Shown here piece after piece: positions 10,601 through 22,253 of a DNA stretch of 64,000 nt (its first letter is position 1; each line of letters begins with the position of its first letter). The stretch is taken from assembly GCF_027359595.1 (NCBI RefSeq), contig NZ_CP114783.1:310001-374000 (forward strand), read 5' to 3'. The notes under the pieces were generated by a model. The model did not search any database and had not been told where the DNA came from. It worked only from the letters and a program-made list of their open reading frames with translations. The stretch comes from Prochlorococcus marinus str. MIT 0912 (GTDB taxonomy: Bacteria > Cyanobacteriota > Cyanobacteriia > PCC-6307 > Cyanobiaceae). The translations under genes were made by a program, and so were the position numbers.

Positions 10601-12523
10601 GTGGAACTAACGCCGTTAATTAAGGACAAGTCAAGACTCTCGAATTTTTTGAAGGATATACCAAATGATCCTGGTTGTTATTTGATGAAAGATCGTGAGG
10701 ACAGATTGTTATATGTTGGTAAGTCAAAAAAGTTAAGAAATAGAGTTAGAAGTTATTTTCGAGCAAGTGATGAATTGAGTCCAAGAATATCTTTAATGGT
10801 TAGGCAGGTTGTAGATATTGAGTTGATAGTTACTGATACTGAAAGTGAAGCTTTAACTCTAGAATCAAATTTAATAAAATCTAATCAACCATATTTTAAT
10901 GTTCTATTAAAAGATGATAAGAAATATCCCTATATTTGTATAACTTGGGGTGATAAATATCCAAGAATCTTTTTAACTAGGAAAAGACGTGAAAGACACA
11001 CAAAGGATAAATATTATGGACCATACGTGGATGTTTATTTACTTAGACAGACGCTATTTAGTATAAAAAAACTGTTTCCTCTTAGGCAAAGAAGAATACC
11101 ACTTTACAAAGATAGAACGTGTCTTAACTATTCAATTGGAAGATGTCCAGGTGTTTGTCAAGAAGAAATAAGTTCAGAAGATTATAAAAATACATTAAAA
11201 CGTGTTGAGATGATATTTCAAGGCAGAACAGATGAATTGAGACTACTATTAGAAGAACAGATGAACTACTTATCAGAGTCATTGAAATTCGAACAAGCTG
11301 GATCTGTCAGAGATCAGCTAAAGGGAATAGACAGATTATATGAATCTCAAAAGATGATTATTCCTGATTCATCTGTATGCAGAGATATTATCGCATTGGC
11401 TTCAGAAGAAAATATAAGTTCTATTCAAATTTTTCAAATGCGATCAGGAAAATTAATTGGAAGGCTTGGTTATTTCTCAGATAATAATAATCTCAGTGCT
11501 TCTCAAATACTTCAAAAAGTTGTAGAAAATCATTACTCAAATGTTGATCCTATTGAAATACCTTCGGAAATATTAGTACAAAGTCAATTACAAAATATAG
11601 ATATAATATCTGATTGGTTAAGTGAATTAAAAAAGCAAAAAGTTAATATTACAATCCCAAAAAGAGCTAAGAAAGCGGAATTTATAAAATTAGTTGAGAA
11701 GAATGCAAATATGGAGTTGCAAAGAATAAGACAATCTCATGATAAAAATTTAGTTGAGCTTGACGATTTAACCAACATACTTGACTTAGTAAAAATTCCA
11801 AAAAGAATTGAATGTTATGATATTAGTCATATTCAAGGTAGTGATGCTGTCGCTTCTCAGGTAGTATTTATTGATGGTATTGCAGCTAGGCAACATTATA
11901 GAAAATATAAAATTAAAAGTTCAAATATAAAACTAGGACATAGTGACGATTTCGAATCAATGGCTGAAGTTATTACTAGGAGATTTAGAAGATGGGCTCG
12001 TTATAAAAAAGATGGTGGTGATATAAATGAACTATCAAGTAATGAATCTAGTGTTTTAGATAAGGATAATCTGAATGACTGGCCGGATTTAGTAGTAATA
12101 GATGGAGGTAAAGGGCAATTAAGTTCGGTATTAAAGGCTTTAGAGGAGTTGAATCTTGATCAAAATATAAATCTAATATCTTTAGCCAAGAAGAAAGAAG
12201 AGATATTTATTCCAAATGTTAAAGAATCATTAGATACTGAGCCCAATCAACCAGGAATGCTTTTGCTAAGAAGACTTAGAGATGAAGCTCATAGGTTTGC
12301 AATTACCTTTCACAGACAAAAAAGAAGTCAACGTATGAAACGCTCTCAATTAAATGAGATTCCTGGATTGGGACCACAAAGAATTAAATTATTATTGGAG
12401 CATTTTAGATCAATAGAGGCTATACAAATGGCATCTCTTTCCGAACTTTCATCAACGCCAGGCTTAGGATCATCTACTGCTGGTGTTATACGAAATTATT
12501 TTCACCCAAATGAAAATAAATAA
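10601..12523 (+). CDS. uvrC: Excinuclease ABC subunit C
   Basis: UvrC makes both incisions around a DNA lesion in nucleotide excision repair. The domains are in the usual order: GIY-YIG nuclease at the N-terminus (GCYLMKDREDRLLYVGKSKK), a Cys-rich region (RTCLNYSIGRCPGVCQ), a UVR helix near residue 205 (EQMNYLSESLKFEQAGSVRD), the RNase-H-like nuclease (ECYDISHIQGSD with its Asp, then VVIDGGKGQL) and C-terminal helix-hairpin-helix repeats (IPGLGPQRIKLLLEHF, TPGLGSSTAG). It starts with GTG at 10601 and has 640 residues, which is normal. Confidence 0.97.
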   Translation: MELTPLIKDKSRLSNFLKDIPNDPGCYLMKDREDRLLYVGKSKKLRNRVRSYFRASDELSPRISLMVRQVVDIELIVTDTESEALTLESNLIKSNQPYFNVLLKDDKKYPYICITWGDKYPRIFLTRKRRERHTKDKYYGPYVDVYLLRQTLFSIKKLFPLRQRRIPLYKDRTCLNYSIGRCPGVCQEEISSEDYKNTLKRVEMIFQGRTDELRLLLEEQMNYLSESLKFEQAGSVRDQLKGIDRLYESQKMIIPDSSVCRDIIALASEENISSIQIFQMRSGKLIGRLGYFSDNNNLSASQILQKVVENHYSNVDPIEIPSEILVQSQLQNIDIISDWLSELKKQKVNITIPKRAKKAEFIKLVEKNANMELQRIRQSHDKNLVELDDLTNILDLVKIPKRIECYDISHIQGSDAVASQVVFIDGIAARQHYRKYKIKSSNIKLGHSDDFESMAEVITRRFRRWARYKKDGGDINELSSNESSVLDKDNLNDWPDLVVIDGGKGQLSSVLKALEELNLDQNINLISLAKKKEEIFIPNVKESLDTEPNQPGMLLLRRLRDEAHRFAITFHRQKRSQRMKRSQLNEIPGLGPQRIKLLLEHFRSIEAIQMASLSELSSTPGLGSSTAGVIRNYFHPNENK

Positions 12524-12615
12524 TCTATTTATAAATTATTAACGATACTGGGATAGTTAATCTATATTATAGTAATGTATAGACTGATATGAAAATACGA
12601 AACATTTAATAGAAT

Positions 12616-13179
12616 ATGAACTTTTCGCCTGAGACATATTTATGGTTTAAATCTTTTCATATTATCGGGGTGGTTGTATGGTTTGCAGGCTTATTTTATT
12701 TGGTAAGATTATTTATATATCATGTAGAAGTACAGGATGAGAAAGAAGAAATTAGGGATGTATTTAATAAGCAATATACATTAATGGAGAAAAGGCTGGC
12801 TAATATTATAACAACTCCTGGAATGATCTTAGCTGTAATTATGGCATCTGGATTATTATATATGCAGCCTATATATCTTAGTCAAACATGGATGCAGATT
12901 AAATTATTGTTTGTAGCTTTTTTACTTATTTATCATTTTTACTGCTATAAAATTATGAATGAATTAACTAATAATAAATATAATTATAGTGGACAACAAC
13001 TCCGTGCTTTGAATGAGTTGCCGACACTATTATTAGTAGTAGTTGTAATGCTTGTTGTATTTAAAAATCAGTTTCCAACAAGTGCAGCAAGTTGGTTGAT
13101 ATTTGGTTTAATTCTCTTTATGGCTGCAAGTATACAGTTTTATGCTAAATGGAGAAGGAAAAGGAAACAATTCAATTAG
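12616..13179 (+). CDS. hemJ: Protoporphyrinogen IX oxidase, HemJ type
   Basis: A 187-residue membrane protein of the UPF0093/HemJ family, the form of protoporphyrinogen oxidase used by most cyanobacteria for haem and chlorophyll synthesis. It starts SFHIIGVVVWFAGLFYLVRLFIYH, with the conserved His and Arg; further helices are near residues 65-85, 95-115, 135-155 and 160-180. QTWMQIKLLFVAFLLIYHFYCY carries the conserved lysine and His. A 92-base gap upstream suggests its own promoter. The PHP gene follows directly. Confidence 0.88.
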   Translation: MNFSPETYLWFKSFHIIGVVVWFAGLFYLVRLFIYHVEVQDEKEEIRDVFNKQYTLMEKRLANIITTPGMILAVIMASGLLYMQPIYLSQTWMQIKLLFVAFLLIYHFYCYKIMNELTNNKYNYSGQQLRALNELPTLLLVVVVMLVVFKNQFPTSAASWLIFGLILFMAASIQFYAKWRRKRKQFN

Positions 13180-13184
13180 TTAGC

Positions 13185-13844
13185 ATGTCTTATATACATT
13201 CACCTGAATTAATTAACATAATTAAATCAATTACTAAGAATAGTTGTCCAAATTCTGTTAACTTTCACATGCATTCCACATATAGTGATGGTAGTTTGAC
13301 TGCTAAGCAAATTTATAACCAAGCGATTGAACTAAATATTGATCATTATGCAATTACAGATCATCATTCAGTTGATGCATATATTGAATTAAGCAAAATT
13401 AACGACTCTATATATAAGGAGAGATCAAATTTTCCTAAACTTTGGACAGGTATAGAAATTACTTGTCTATTAAAGGGGTGTTTAGTTCATGTTTTAGGTC
13501 TTGGTTTTGATCATAATTCAAAATACTTATTACCTTATGTTGATCATAAGGCTGCTATTGGTAAAGAATTATTAGCTTCGACAGTAGTAGATTCGATTCA
13601 TAAAGCTAATGGAATTGCCGTTTTAGCTCATCCCGCTAGATATAAACTTCCATTTTATCTCTTGATTAATGAAGCATCAAAACTTGGTTTTGATGCTGTT
13701 GAAACTTGGTATAACTATGAAAGAGCATGTAATTGGATCCCATCAGAATATGTATGCGATAAAATATTTGATTGCGCAAACTCTTATTCATTATTATCAA
13801 CTTGTGGTACCGATAGCCACGGACTATCTCTTCTTAGGCGATAA
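13185..13844 (+). CDS. PHP-domain metal-dependent phosphoesterase
   Basis: A PHP phosphoesterase with the metal-binding motifs in order: NFHMHSTYSDGSL (HxH), AITDHHSVDAY, a central GIEIT with the metal-ligand Glu, VLAHPARYK, and the end GTDSHG. Relatives (the TrpH/YciV group) act on nucleotide 3'-5' phosphates or RNA 5' ends. At 219 residues it is short. An in-frame ATG at 13149 lies inside hemJ; I prefer the ATG at 13185, just after the hemJ stop. It converges with cobN, with five bases between the stop codons. The substrate cannot be read from the sequence. Confidence 0.85.
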   Translation: MSYIHSPELINIIKSITKNSCPNSVNFHMHSTYSDGSLTAKQIYNQAIELNIDHYAITDHHSVDAYIELSKINDSIYKERSNFPKLWTGIEITCLLKGCLVHVLGLGFDHNSKYLLPYVDHKAAIGKELLASTVVDSIHKANGIAVLAHPARYKLPFYLLINEASKLGFDAVETWYNYERACNWIPSEYVCDKIFDCANSYSLLSTCGTDSHGLSLLRR

Positions 13845-13849
13845 ATAAT

Positions 13850-16800
13850 TTATAAATTATTATTAGAAGTATAGTTTTCAATTTTACTATCTATATCTGA
13901 TAGTAATTTTTTTATAGATGATATTTCTTCAATAGATGCATTTGTCCAAAGTTTTCTGTTAGATGCTTCTAGTAATCTTTCAGCGATATCTCTTAAAGCC
14001 CAAGGATTGTTTTCACTAATAAAATTTTTCGTATTATTATTCATTAACCAATTATTCACTATAGATTGATAACACCAATTAGGAACTAAGTTTGTAGTTG
14101 CATCATAAGAGAATAAATAGTCAAGGCTAGCTGACATTTCAAAAGCTCCTTTATATCCATGTTCTTTAATCCCTTCTATCCATTTAGGATTTAATAATCT
14201 GCTACGAACGACTTTATCAATTTCTTTTGAGAGTTTATGAATTCTTGGCCTTTGATACCTTGAATTATCTGCAAAATAGGCTTGAGGATTTGTTCCACTA
14301 GTTTTTTTAATCGCGGAAATTAATCCACCCTGAAATTGATAGTAATCATCTGAATCAAGTATGTCATGTTCTCTATTGTCCTGACTATGAAGTACTACTT
14401 TTACCTTTGATAAATTACTTTCTAATCCATCTTTGTCTCTTATGATTTTACTTGAACCTTCATATCTCCATTTACTCCATTCGATAAAAGCATCAGCGAG
14501 TTCTGATTGATTCTCCCAAGATCCACTATTGATTATTTCTTGTAATCCTGCTCCGTATGATCCAGGGGCAGATCCATATATTCTTGATTTTGTATTTCCA
14601 TTTCTATATGACTCTGCAAGTGGATTATTAGAAGAGGATTCTTTTAAATTCCCAATAAGGTTTTGACCTTTTCGAATTAATTCAATTATCTGTGGGAATG
14701 CATCCCTGAATAAACCCGAAATTCTTAATGTTACGTCTACTCTTGGTCTGTTCAATACACTGAGGGGAATAACCTCAACGTCAACTACTCTTCTCAAAGT
14801 ACCGTCCCATATTGGCCTTAAACCCATGAGAGCAAAAAGCTGACAAATATCTTCTCCACCATTTCTCATTGTTGAAGTACCCCAAATTGAAATAGCAAGG
14901 TGTGAAAGGTGTTCACCATTTTCTTGTAGGTAAAGTTCCATTATTTGTTCAGCACTTCTTTTCCCTAAGTCCCAAGCTGTTTCAGTTGGTATTGCTCTTA
15001 TATCAACCGAAAAGAAATTCTTGCCTGTGGGTAAAACTTCTAATTTCCCTCTTGTAGGAGCCCCAGAAGGACCGCTAGAAATTCTTTTACCGTCTAAAGC
15101 CTCGAGAAAATTTGTTTTTTCATTAGCTGAACTATTTAATAGTTTGGGTAAAATATTATTTAGTAAATGATTTATAAAAATATTCGGTTTTTCATGATCT
15201 AGGTAATTTAAAATTTTACTATAAAGTTTTACCTTCTTTTTTGATTTATTCTTGTAATTAAGTATTTTAAAACAATGAAACTCTATTATATATTTACCGA
15301 TTTCATTCAACCAGTCAACTACTTTACCGACTTTCCTTGCTTTAATTTCTGTATAGTATTTAAATAAATCAATGTCAACTTGGTTTAGGTTTTTACTCTC
15401 TTCGTCACTCCAAGGGTCTAACGTAAAACCTAAATCTTCTGCTAAACTTTGTGTAAGACCGAGAATATTTCCTGTAGGTACATTAGAAATTGTGAGTGTT
15501 AATTCTAATAATTTATCTATACTCTGATTAACTCCAAAAACATGAAGACCAGTTCTTATCTGAGAATTCTTAATTTCACATAAATAACTCTCTGCATTAT
15601 CTATTAGATCTTGTATAATTAATTTATCTTTTTCTGCTTTTAATTTATTTGATTCAATGCCTGGCCATGAATTTTTAATTAAAAGATCTAGTATCTTTTT
15701 TTCTAATAATTCATTTCTATTATCGTTAATTAATTTAGATTCATAATATTCATCAATTAAATTTTCAATTATTAGCAGGTCATTAAAACTACCCGCATGA
15801 GATAGTGGTGGGGTTAAGTGATCTATAATGATTGCATGTGTTCTTCTTTTTGCTTGGGAGCCTTCGCCAGGATCATTTACAATAAATGGATATATATTTG
15901 GAATAGGAGGACAAAGAATAAATGGGAAACAATTATGACCTAAACCAACCCCTTTTCCTGGTAACCATTCCAAACTTCCATGTTTACCCAGATGTACAAC
16001 TGCATTTGCTTTAAATGTATTATATAGCCAACAATATTGTGCAATATATTTATGTGTAGGAGGTAAGTCGGGCGAGTGTAAATCAGATAAATTATCGCTC
16101 TCATAACCTCTATTTGACTGAATTAAAATTGTTATATTTCCAAAGTTTATTCCATTAATAGGAAATCCAGACTTTTCTAATTGAAAAGAATCAAGTGGGT
16201 TTCCCCATCTATTTGATATCTTTTCTTTAACGTTAGATTCGAGTTCTTTCCAATAATTTAAATAATCTTGAATATTTAAATATGATTGAGGTTCATTTGA
16301 GTTTGTCTCTTCAGAATTGGTCCTATGATTTAATAGAAGGTTAATTAATTCTTTACTATTATCAGGAATATCTTCGTTTCCTAGATTATATCCCTCGTCT
16401 TTAAGCCAGTTCAAAATATTTAATAGGCTTTCAGGTGTATCTAACCCAACTCCATTCGCAATTCTTGAGTCTTTTACTGGGTAGTTTGCTATCACGAGAG
16501 CTATCTTTTTATTTGAATTATTCGTTTGTTGTAGATAAGTTAGATTTTTTATATATTTTATGCACCATTCAATATGTTTTTCATATGGCTCTGTTTTATA
16601 TACAGCAATTGATAATTCATTATCTGTATAAGTAAGGTTTTTAAATGCAACTGGAATTGTACATATTCGACCATCAACTTCTGGTAAAACTACTTGAATT
16701 GATAAGTCAATGGGGTTAAGACCTACTGTAGATTCTTTCCACTCAGTTATAGATGAGCTAGATATTAGTAATTGATATACAGGTATATCTAATCTATCCC

Positions 16801-17623
16801 ACAAGTTTTTCTTCACATCATCATGTTTATATTCAACTGATGAAAATGAGGTTGTAGTTATTATTGCTTTTATGTTCTCTTTCTCTAATAAACTTATGAT
16901 TTGATTCTCTATATTTTTAGATTTAAAACTTGTAATCCATATTATTTTGGCATTTAAGTTGTATTTATTAGATATATCATTTATTTTATCAGCTAACTCT
17001 GTATTACCCGATTGTAAAAGTGATTTATAGAGAAATATGGCAATAGATGGATTATCATTATTTTTCCATTTCCATTTTATTAACTCATGATGATATTCAA
17101 TTAAATCTGTATTTAAATTAATTTCTTCAACATCAATTATTTTCTCTAAGGTTTGAAGCATATAATTATAGTTTTTTATACCTCCTTGATTTAACAGTGT
17201 TTGAAATAAATCAACTTTCTCTTGATTTAAGCTACTAATTTCTTGAACATCATTTGCTGTACTTTCAATTCCAGAGACTACTATCAGATGTCTATTTGGT
17301 TTCTCTAATTGCCATAAACCTAATTGTTCAAAGCCATAAGACCAGTATGATCTTGACCCTAAAAACCTAACAAGAATAATTTCAGCTGTTTTACATGTAT
17401 TAGTTATATAATGATCAATTGATGCATTTGAAGATAAATAAGCTATAGGTAATGCTCTTATTTTATTTTTCCAGTTATTATTGTCAGGGAGCTTTAATAC
17501 TGTAGATAAACAGGTTATATCAGATGTAGCGCTAGTTAGGAAGATAACTGGAGCTGATGGCTGTTCGATAAATGTATTTTCTTCTTGAGGTTCATTCCCT
17601 GGAAGGGTGGAAATTCTATGCAT
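13850..17623 (-). CDS. cobN: Aerobic cobaltochelatase subunit CobN
   Basis: CobN is the large subunit of the ATP-dependent chelatase that inserts cobalt into hydrogenobyrinate diamide in cobalamin synthesis. At 1257 residues it has CobN length, and it shows the chelatase core: HLGKHGSLEWLPGKGVGL, PPIPNIYPFIVNDPGEG, AKRRTHAIIIDHLTPPL and later SGPSGAPTRGKLEVLPTGKN and GGEDICQLFALMGLRPIWD. The related magnesium chelatase ChlH is somewhat longer and differs in these stretches. With metH close by and cobU at 33.3 kb it indicates that the cell makes a B12-type cofactor. No cobalamin riboswitch fits in the 71 bases before ilvE. Confidence 0.93.
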   Translation of the reverse strand: MHRISTLPGNEPQEENTFIEQPSAPVIFLTSATSDITCLSTVLKLPDNNNWKNKIRALPIAYLSSNASIDHYITNTCKTAEIILVRFLGSRSYWSYGFEQLGLWQLEKPNRHLIVVSGIESTANDVQEISSLNQEKVDLFQTLLNQGGIKNYNYMLQTLEKIIDVEEINLNTDLIEYHHELIKWKWKNNDNPSIAIFLYKSLLQSGNTELADKINDISNKYNLNAKIIWITSFKSKNIENQIISLLEKENIKAIITTTSFSSVEYKHDDVKKNLWDRLDIPVYQLLISSSSITEWKESTVGLNPIDLSIQVVLPEVDGRICTIPVAFKNLTYTDNELSIAVYKTEPYEKHIEWCIKYIKNLTYLQQTNNSNKKIALVIANYPVKDSRIANGVGLDTPESLLNILNWLKDEGYNLGNEDIPDNSKELINLLLNHRTNSEETNSNEPQSYLNIQDYLNYWKELESNVKEKISNRWGNPLDSFQLEKSGFPINGINFGNITILIQSNRGYESDNLSDLHSPDLPPTHKYIAQYCWLYNTFKANAVVHLGKHGSLEWLPGKGVGLGHNCFPFILCPPIPNIYPFIVNDPGEGSQAKRRTHAIIIDHLTPPLSHAGSFNDLLIIENLIDEYYESKLINDNRNELLEKKILDLLIKNSWPGIESNKLKAEKDKLIIQDLIDNAESYLCEIKNSQIRTGLHVFGVNQSIDKLLELTLTISNVPTGNILGLTQSLAEDLGFTLDPWSDEESKNLNQVDIDLFKYYTEIKARKVGKVVDWLNEIGKYIIEFHCFKILNYKNKSKKKVKLYSKILNYLDHEKPNIFINHLLNNILPKLLNSSANEKTNFLEALDGKRISSGPSGAPTRGKLEVLPTGKNFFSVDIRAIPTETAWDLGKRSAEQIMELYLQENGEHLSHLAISIWGTSTMRNGGEDICQLFALMGLRPIWDGTLRRVVDVEVIPLSVLNRPRVDVTLRISGLFRDAFPQIIELIRKGQNLIGNLKESSSNNPLAESYRNGNTKSRIYGSAPGSYGAGLQEIINSGSWENQSELADAFIEWSKWRYEGSSKIIRDKDGLESNLSKVKVVLHSQDNREHDILDSDDYYQFQGGLISAIKKTSGTNPQAYFADNSRYQRPRIHKLSKEIDKVVRSRLLNPKWIEGIKEHGYKGAFEMSASLDYLFSYDATTNLVPNWCYQSIVNNWLMNNNTKNFISENNPWALRDIAERLLEASNRKLWTNASIEEISSIKKLLSDIDSKIENYTSNNNL

Positions 17624-17694
17624 TCATTTATTATGTGTAATAAGAGCAGTAAAAACTGAAATGCTGATTGTTTTCATCTTAGCTGGAACTAATA

Positions 17695-18609
17695 ATGCAT
17701 AATTTTCTTCCATTTGCTTGGTTTGAAGGGCAATGTATCCCATTTAATGAGGCGAAGCTATCTATAGCTACTCATGCACTTCATTATGGAACTGCAGCTT
17801 TTGGAGGAATGCGGGCTATTCCAGATCCAAATAATAGTAAATCATTTTTATTATTTAGAGCAGACAAACACGCAAAAAGATTATGTCAAAGTGCTAGATT
17901 TTTGATGACTGAATTAGATGAGGATTTTGTATTAAAGTCTCTTGAAACATTTCTTGTTAAAAACAAACCGACTCAACCTGTATACATCAGACCATTTGTA
18001 TATACTAGTGACTTAGGAATTGCACCAAGGTTACATAATATAGAAACTAATTTCTTTATTTATGGAATAGAACTAGGTGATTATCTATCACCTGATGGGG
18101 TTACTTGTCGCGTTAGTAGCTGGACTCGTCAGCAAGATAACTCACTTCCATTAAGAGGAAAAATTAGTGGAGCTTATATCACTAGCTCCTTAGCCAAAAC
18201 TGAAGCAGTAAAAAGTGGATTTGATGAAGCACTATTATTAAATAGTCAAGGAAAAATAAGTGAAGCCAGTGGGATGAACATTTTTATAGTACGTAATGGT
18301 GAACTAATTACACCTGGTGTTGATCAAGATATTCTTGAAGGAATAACTCGTTCAAGTGTTATAGAACTGGCAAAAGAAGATGGTTTGAAAGTTATTGAAA
18401 GACCAGTTGATAAAACAGAATTGTTTATATCTGATGAAGTATTCCTAACAGGAACGGCGGCAAAAATTACTCCTATAAAAATGATTGAAACTACATCAAT
18501 GAGCAAAGATATGCCAATAATGAATTCATTAAGAACGAAGTTGACTAAAATTACAGAAGGTTTAGTTCCAGAATATGAACATTGGGTTAAACGTGTACAT
18601 ATAGATTAA
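17695..18609 (+). CDS. ilvE: Branched-chain amino acid aminotransferase
   Basis: A class IV PLP aminotransferase that makes or breaks down Val, Leu and Ile. The sequence shows YGTAAFGGMRA near the N-terminus, VYIRPFVYTSD, the PLP lysine region LRGKISGAYITSSLAKTEA, EASGMNIFIVRNGELITP and the FLTGTAAKITPI end. At 304 residues it has standard length. The N-terminus FLPFAWFEGQCIPFNEAKL fits the cyanobacterial form. It precedes metH by 62 bases in the same direction. Confidence 0.94.
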   Translation: MHNFLPFAWFEGQCIPFNEAKLSIATHALHYGTAAFGGMRAIPDPNNSKSFLLFRADKHAKRLCQSARFLMTELDEDFVLKSLETFLVKNKPTQPVYIRPFVYTSDLGIAPRLHNIETNFFIYGIELGDYLSPDGVTCRVSSWTRQQDNSLPLRGKISGAYITSSLAKTEAVKSGFDEALLLNSQGKISEASGMNIFIVRNGELITPGVDQDILEGITRSSVIELAKEDGLKVIERPVDKTELFISDEVFLTGTAAKITPIKMIETTSMSKDMPIMNSLRTKLTKITEGLVPEYEHWVKRVHID

Positions 18610-18671
18610 AATAAGATTATCTAACTTTTTAAATTAATGATTTTCATTTTTATAAGTTAAATATATAATAT

Positions 18672-21600
18672 ATGACTGATTTTTTAGGCTATCTCAACTC
18701 TGAAAAAAGACCTATATTAGTCTTTGATGGCGCTACCGGCACGTCTCTGCAAGATCAACAACTTAATGCAGATGACTATGGCGGAGCTTCATTAGAAGGT
18801 TGTAATGAAAACCTTGTATTGACATCAGTCTCCAGCGTCGAAAAAGTACATGAATCATTTTTAAATGCAGGTTGTGATGTAATCGAAACAAATACATTTG
18901 GTGCTACTTCAATTGTTCTAGATGAATATGGAATTGGTAATAAAGCTTATGAGATCAATTTAAAAGCAGCACAAATAGCAAGGAATGTTGTAAATAAATA
19001 TCAATCAGATGAAAAACCACGATTTGTAGCTGGATCTATTGGACCAACAACCAAGCTACCAACCCTAGGTCATATCAGTTTTGATGAGCTAAAAAATTCT
19101 TATCTTGAGCAAGCTAAAGCTCTAATTGAAGGTGGAATTGATCTTTTTATTATTGAAACTTGCCAAGATGTCCTTCAAATCAAGGCTGCTCTGCAAAGCG
19201 TAAATGAAGCTATTGGTTCTGGAAAGAGAATTCCATTAATGGTGTCGGTAACCATGGAAACCACCGGCCAGATGCTTATTGGTAGTGATATTTCTTCTAT
19301 TACAACAATACTGGAGCCATTTAACATTGATATTTTGGGTCTTAATTGTGCAACTGGCCCGGAAGAAATGAAAGATCATATTAAATATTTATCGCAACAT
19401 TCACCATTTCATATAAGTTGTATACCAAATGCAGGACTTCCAGAGAATGTAGGTGGCAAGGCTCATTATCGATTAACTCCAATGGAACTTAAGTTCCAAC
19501 TTAGTCATTTTATTAATGATTTAGGAGTTCAATTAATTGGAGGTTGTTGTGGAACTAGACCGGAACATATTAAGCAACTTTCAGATTTATCTAAAGAGCT
19601 TTTATCTTCTGAGCAAAGATTGGATACTCTTTTAAAAGAAAGATCTATAATTCCAGCTGCATCATCAATATATGAGTCTATTCCGTATGTGCAAGATAAC
19701 TCTTTCTTGATCGTAGGTGAGAGATTAAATGCTAGTGGATCTAAAAAAGTAAGAGAACTCCTAAACGATGAGGATTGGGACGGACTTGTTGGAATTGCAA
19801 AATCTCAACTGAAGGAAAATGCTCATGTTTTAGATGTAAATGTAGATTTTGTTGGAAGAAATGGGATCGAAGATATGTCTATGTTAGTCAAAAGACTTGT
19901 TAATAATATTAATTTGCCTTTAATGCTTGATTCAACAGATTATGAAAAAATGGAGAGTGGGTTAAAGCATGCTGGCGGAAAATGTATTTTAAATTCTACT
20001 AATTATGAGGATGGACCAGATAGATTCTATAAAGTAATTGATCTTGCTAAACGATACGGGTCAGCTGTCGTAATTGGAACAATTGACGAAGATGGAATGG
20101 CTAGATCTGCTGATAAAAAAGCAGAAATAGCAACAAGAGCATATAAGGATGCGACTGACTCTGGATTAAAATCTTATGAACTTTTTTATGATCCGTTAGC
20201 ATTACCTATCTCAACAGGATTAGAAGAAGATAGAAAGAATGGTTTAGAAACTATAAAAGCAATTAAGTTAATAAAAGATAAATATCCAGAAGTTCATTTA
20301 ATCCTTGGAATTTCAAATGTAAGTTTTGGTTTATCTCCTAGTGCAAGAATTGTTCTTAATTCTATCTTTCTTAATGAAGCAATTAAGGCCGGTCTTGATT
20401 CTGCAATTGTTTCTCCTTCCAAGATTTTACCTCTAAACAAAATAAGTCAAGAAGAGATAAAAATTTGTATGGATCTTATTTATGATAGAAGAATATTTGA
20501 AAATAAAGTATGCACATATGATCCTTTAACAACCTTAACTAGTTATTTCGATGATTCAAAGACACTTTTAAATAAAAGTACAAATAATGATGATATTAAA
20601 TTACCAATAGAAGAAAAACTAAAGAATCATATTATTGATGGTGAAAAAACTAATTTACATTCAAATCTTGATTTCGCATTAAAGAAATATAAACCTTTGG
20701 TAATAATTAATGAATATTTATTAGATGGCATGAAAGTAGTTGGTGAATTATTTGGGTCGGGGCAAATGCAATTACCCTTTGTTCTCCAATCAGCGGAAAC
20801 AATGAAATTTGCTGTTTCATATTTAGAGGATTTTATGGATAAATCTGAGGTTAATCAATCAAAAGGAAAATTTATTATCGCTACAGTTAAGGGTGATGTT
20901 CATGATATTGGCAAAAATCTAGTAGATATAATTTTATCTAACAACGGTTATGAAGTTATTAATTTAGGAATTAAGCAAGAAGTCAATTCAATAATTAATG
21001 CTCAGAAAGAGCATAACGCTGATTGTATTGCCATGAGTGGACTACTAGTTAAATCAACTGCATTTATGAAAGATAATCTTAAAGCATTAAATGAAGAAGA
21101 TATATCTGTGCCTATTATTCTTGGTGGAGCAGCTCTGACTCCAAAATTTGTTAATCAAGATTGTGCAAGTGTTTATAAAGGGAAGGTTATTTACGGTAAA
21201 GATGCTTTTACAGATTTAAAATTTATGGATTCATATATGAAAGCAAAAGAATTAAATAACTGGGATAATTTCTCAGGTTTTAAAGAAGGTGCTCCCGAGG
21301 GGATTACTATTGGTAATTATAAAAATACAAATATTGATCAAGAAATTAATATCAACAAAATCAAAGAAAGGCCTATTGAGGATAAATCAAGATCAAAAAA
21401 TATTCCTCAAATAGATCCTATTAAACCACCATTCATAGGGCCAAAGTTTTTATTAGAAAAAGATATAGATATAACTAAGGTTTTTAATTTCTTAGATCGT
21501 AATGCTTTATTTGCAGGGCAATGGCAAATGAAACGTTCCAAGGAGATGTCTGCCTCAGATTATAAGGACTTTTTACTAAAGAAGGCCGAGCCGAAGTTAG

Positions 21601-22220
21601 ATTACTGGATAAATAAAATAATCAATGAAAAGCTTATTAATCCATCATTAGTCTATGGCTATTTTCCTTGTGGCAGAGATGGTAATAATTTAAAAGTATA
21701 TGATAAAGATCACCAAAGTCTTTTAGGCGATTTTTTATTACCTAGGCAAAGATCTGGTAAAAGATTTTGTATAGCAGATTTTTATAATGATTTAAATAAC
21801 AATCAGCCTACAGATTATTTGCCAATGCAAGCTGTAACAATGGGAGAATCAGCTAGTGAATATTCCCATAAATTATTTAGTCAGGATTCATACTCAGATT
21901 ATCTATTCTTTCATGGTTTGACAGTACAGCTGGCGGAAGCACTTGCTGAATATATACATTCTGTTATTAGGATTGAATGTGGATTTAAAGACTGTGAACC
22001 AGATAATATAAAAGATATCTTAGATGTTAAATATCGAGGTTGCCGTTATTCTTTTGGCTACCCAGCTTGTCCTGAAGTTTCTGATTCTAGAAAACAATTG
22101 TTATGGCTTGATGCTGATAAAATTAATATCTCTATGGATGAAAGTGAGCAGCTCCATCCCGAACAAAGTACAACAGCTATTGTTGCATTACATCCAGTAG
22201 CTAAATACTTTGGAATCTAA
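18672..22220 (+). CDS. metH: Cobalamin-dependent methionine synthase
   Basis: MetH moves a methyl group from methyl-tetrahydrofolate through cobalamin to homocysteine. All four modules are present in 1182 residues: homocysteine/zinc domain ([10 protein letters not shown] and [10 protein letters not shown]), pterin-binding domain ([12 protein letters not shown]), cobalamin domain (DVHDIGKN with the His ligand, [16 protein letters not shown]) and the C-terminal SAM reactivation domain ([26 protein letters not shown]). The cell therefore needs B12 for this step, consistent with cobN and cobU in the window. No riboswitch is visible in the 62-base gap upstream. Confidence 0.97.
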   Translation: MTDFLGYLNSEKRPILVFDGATGTSLQDQQLNADDYGGASLEGCNENLVLTSVSSVEKVHESFLNAGCDVIETNTFGATSIVLDEYGIGNKAYEINLKAAQIARNVVNKYQSDEKPRFVAGSIGPTTKLPTLGHISFDELKNSYLEQAKALIEGGIDLFIIETCQDVLQIKAALQSVNEAIGSGKRIPLMVSVTMETTGQMLIGSDISSITTILEPFNIDILGLNCATGPEEMKDHIKYLSQHSPFHISCIPNAGLPENVGGKAHYRLTPMELKFQLSHFINDLGVQLIGGCCGTRPEHIKQLSDLSKELLSSEQRLDTLLKERSIIPAASSIYESIPYVQDNSFLIVGERLNASGSKKVRELLNDEDWDGLVGIAKSQLKENAHVLDVNVDFVGRNGIEDMSMLVKRLVNNINLPLMLDSTDYEKMESGLKHAGGKCILNSTNYEDGPDRFYKVIDLAKRYGSAVVIGTIDEDGMARSADKKAEIATRAYKDATDSGLKSYELFYDPLALPISTGLEEDRKNGLETIKAIKLIKDKYPEVHLILGISNVSFGLSPSARIVLNSIFLNEAIKAGLDSAIVSPSKILPLNKISQEEIKICMDLIYDRRIFENKVCTYDPLTTLTSYFDDSKTLLNKSTNNDDIKLPIEEKLKNHIIDGEKTNLHSNLDFALKKYKPLVIINEYLLDGMKVVGELFGSGQMQLPFVLQSAETMKFAVSYLEDFMDKSEVNQSKGKFIIATVKGDVHDIGKNLVDIILSNNGYEVINLGIKQEVNSIINAQKEHNADCIAMSGLLVKSTAFMKDNLKALNEEDISVPIILGGAALTPKFVNQDCASVYKGKVIYGKDAFTDLKFMDSYMKAKELNNWDNFSGFKEGAPEGITIGNYKNTNIDQEININKIKERPIEDKSRSKNIPQIDPIKPPFIGPKFLLEKDIDITKVFNFLDRNALFAGQWQMKRSKEMSASDYKDFLLKKAEPKLDYWINKIINEKLINPSLVYGYFPCGRDGNNLKVYDKDHQSLLGDFLLPRQRSGKRFCIADFYNDLNNNQPTDYLPMQAVTMGESASEYSHKLFSQDSYSDYLFFHGLTVQLAEALAEYIHSVIRIECGFKDCEPDNIKDILDVKYRGCRYSFGYPACPEVSDSRKQLLWLDADKINISMDESEQLHPEQSTTAIVALHPVAKYFGI

Positions 22221-22253
22221 ATATGTTCCGTAATTTATATATTGATTTGAAAA

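Noticed and set aside
17624-17694. Possible cobalamin riboswitch before cobN
   Set aside because: Only 71 bases separate cobN and ilvE, too few for the riboswitch, and no B12-box sequence is seen. The same holds for the 62 bases before metH.
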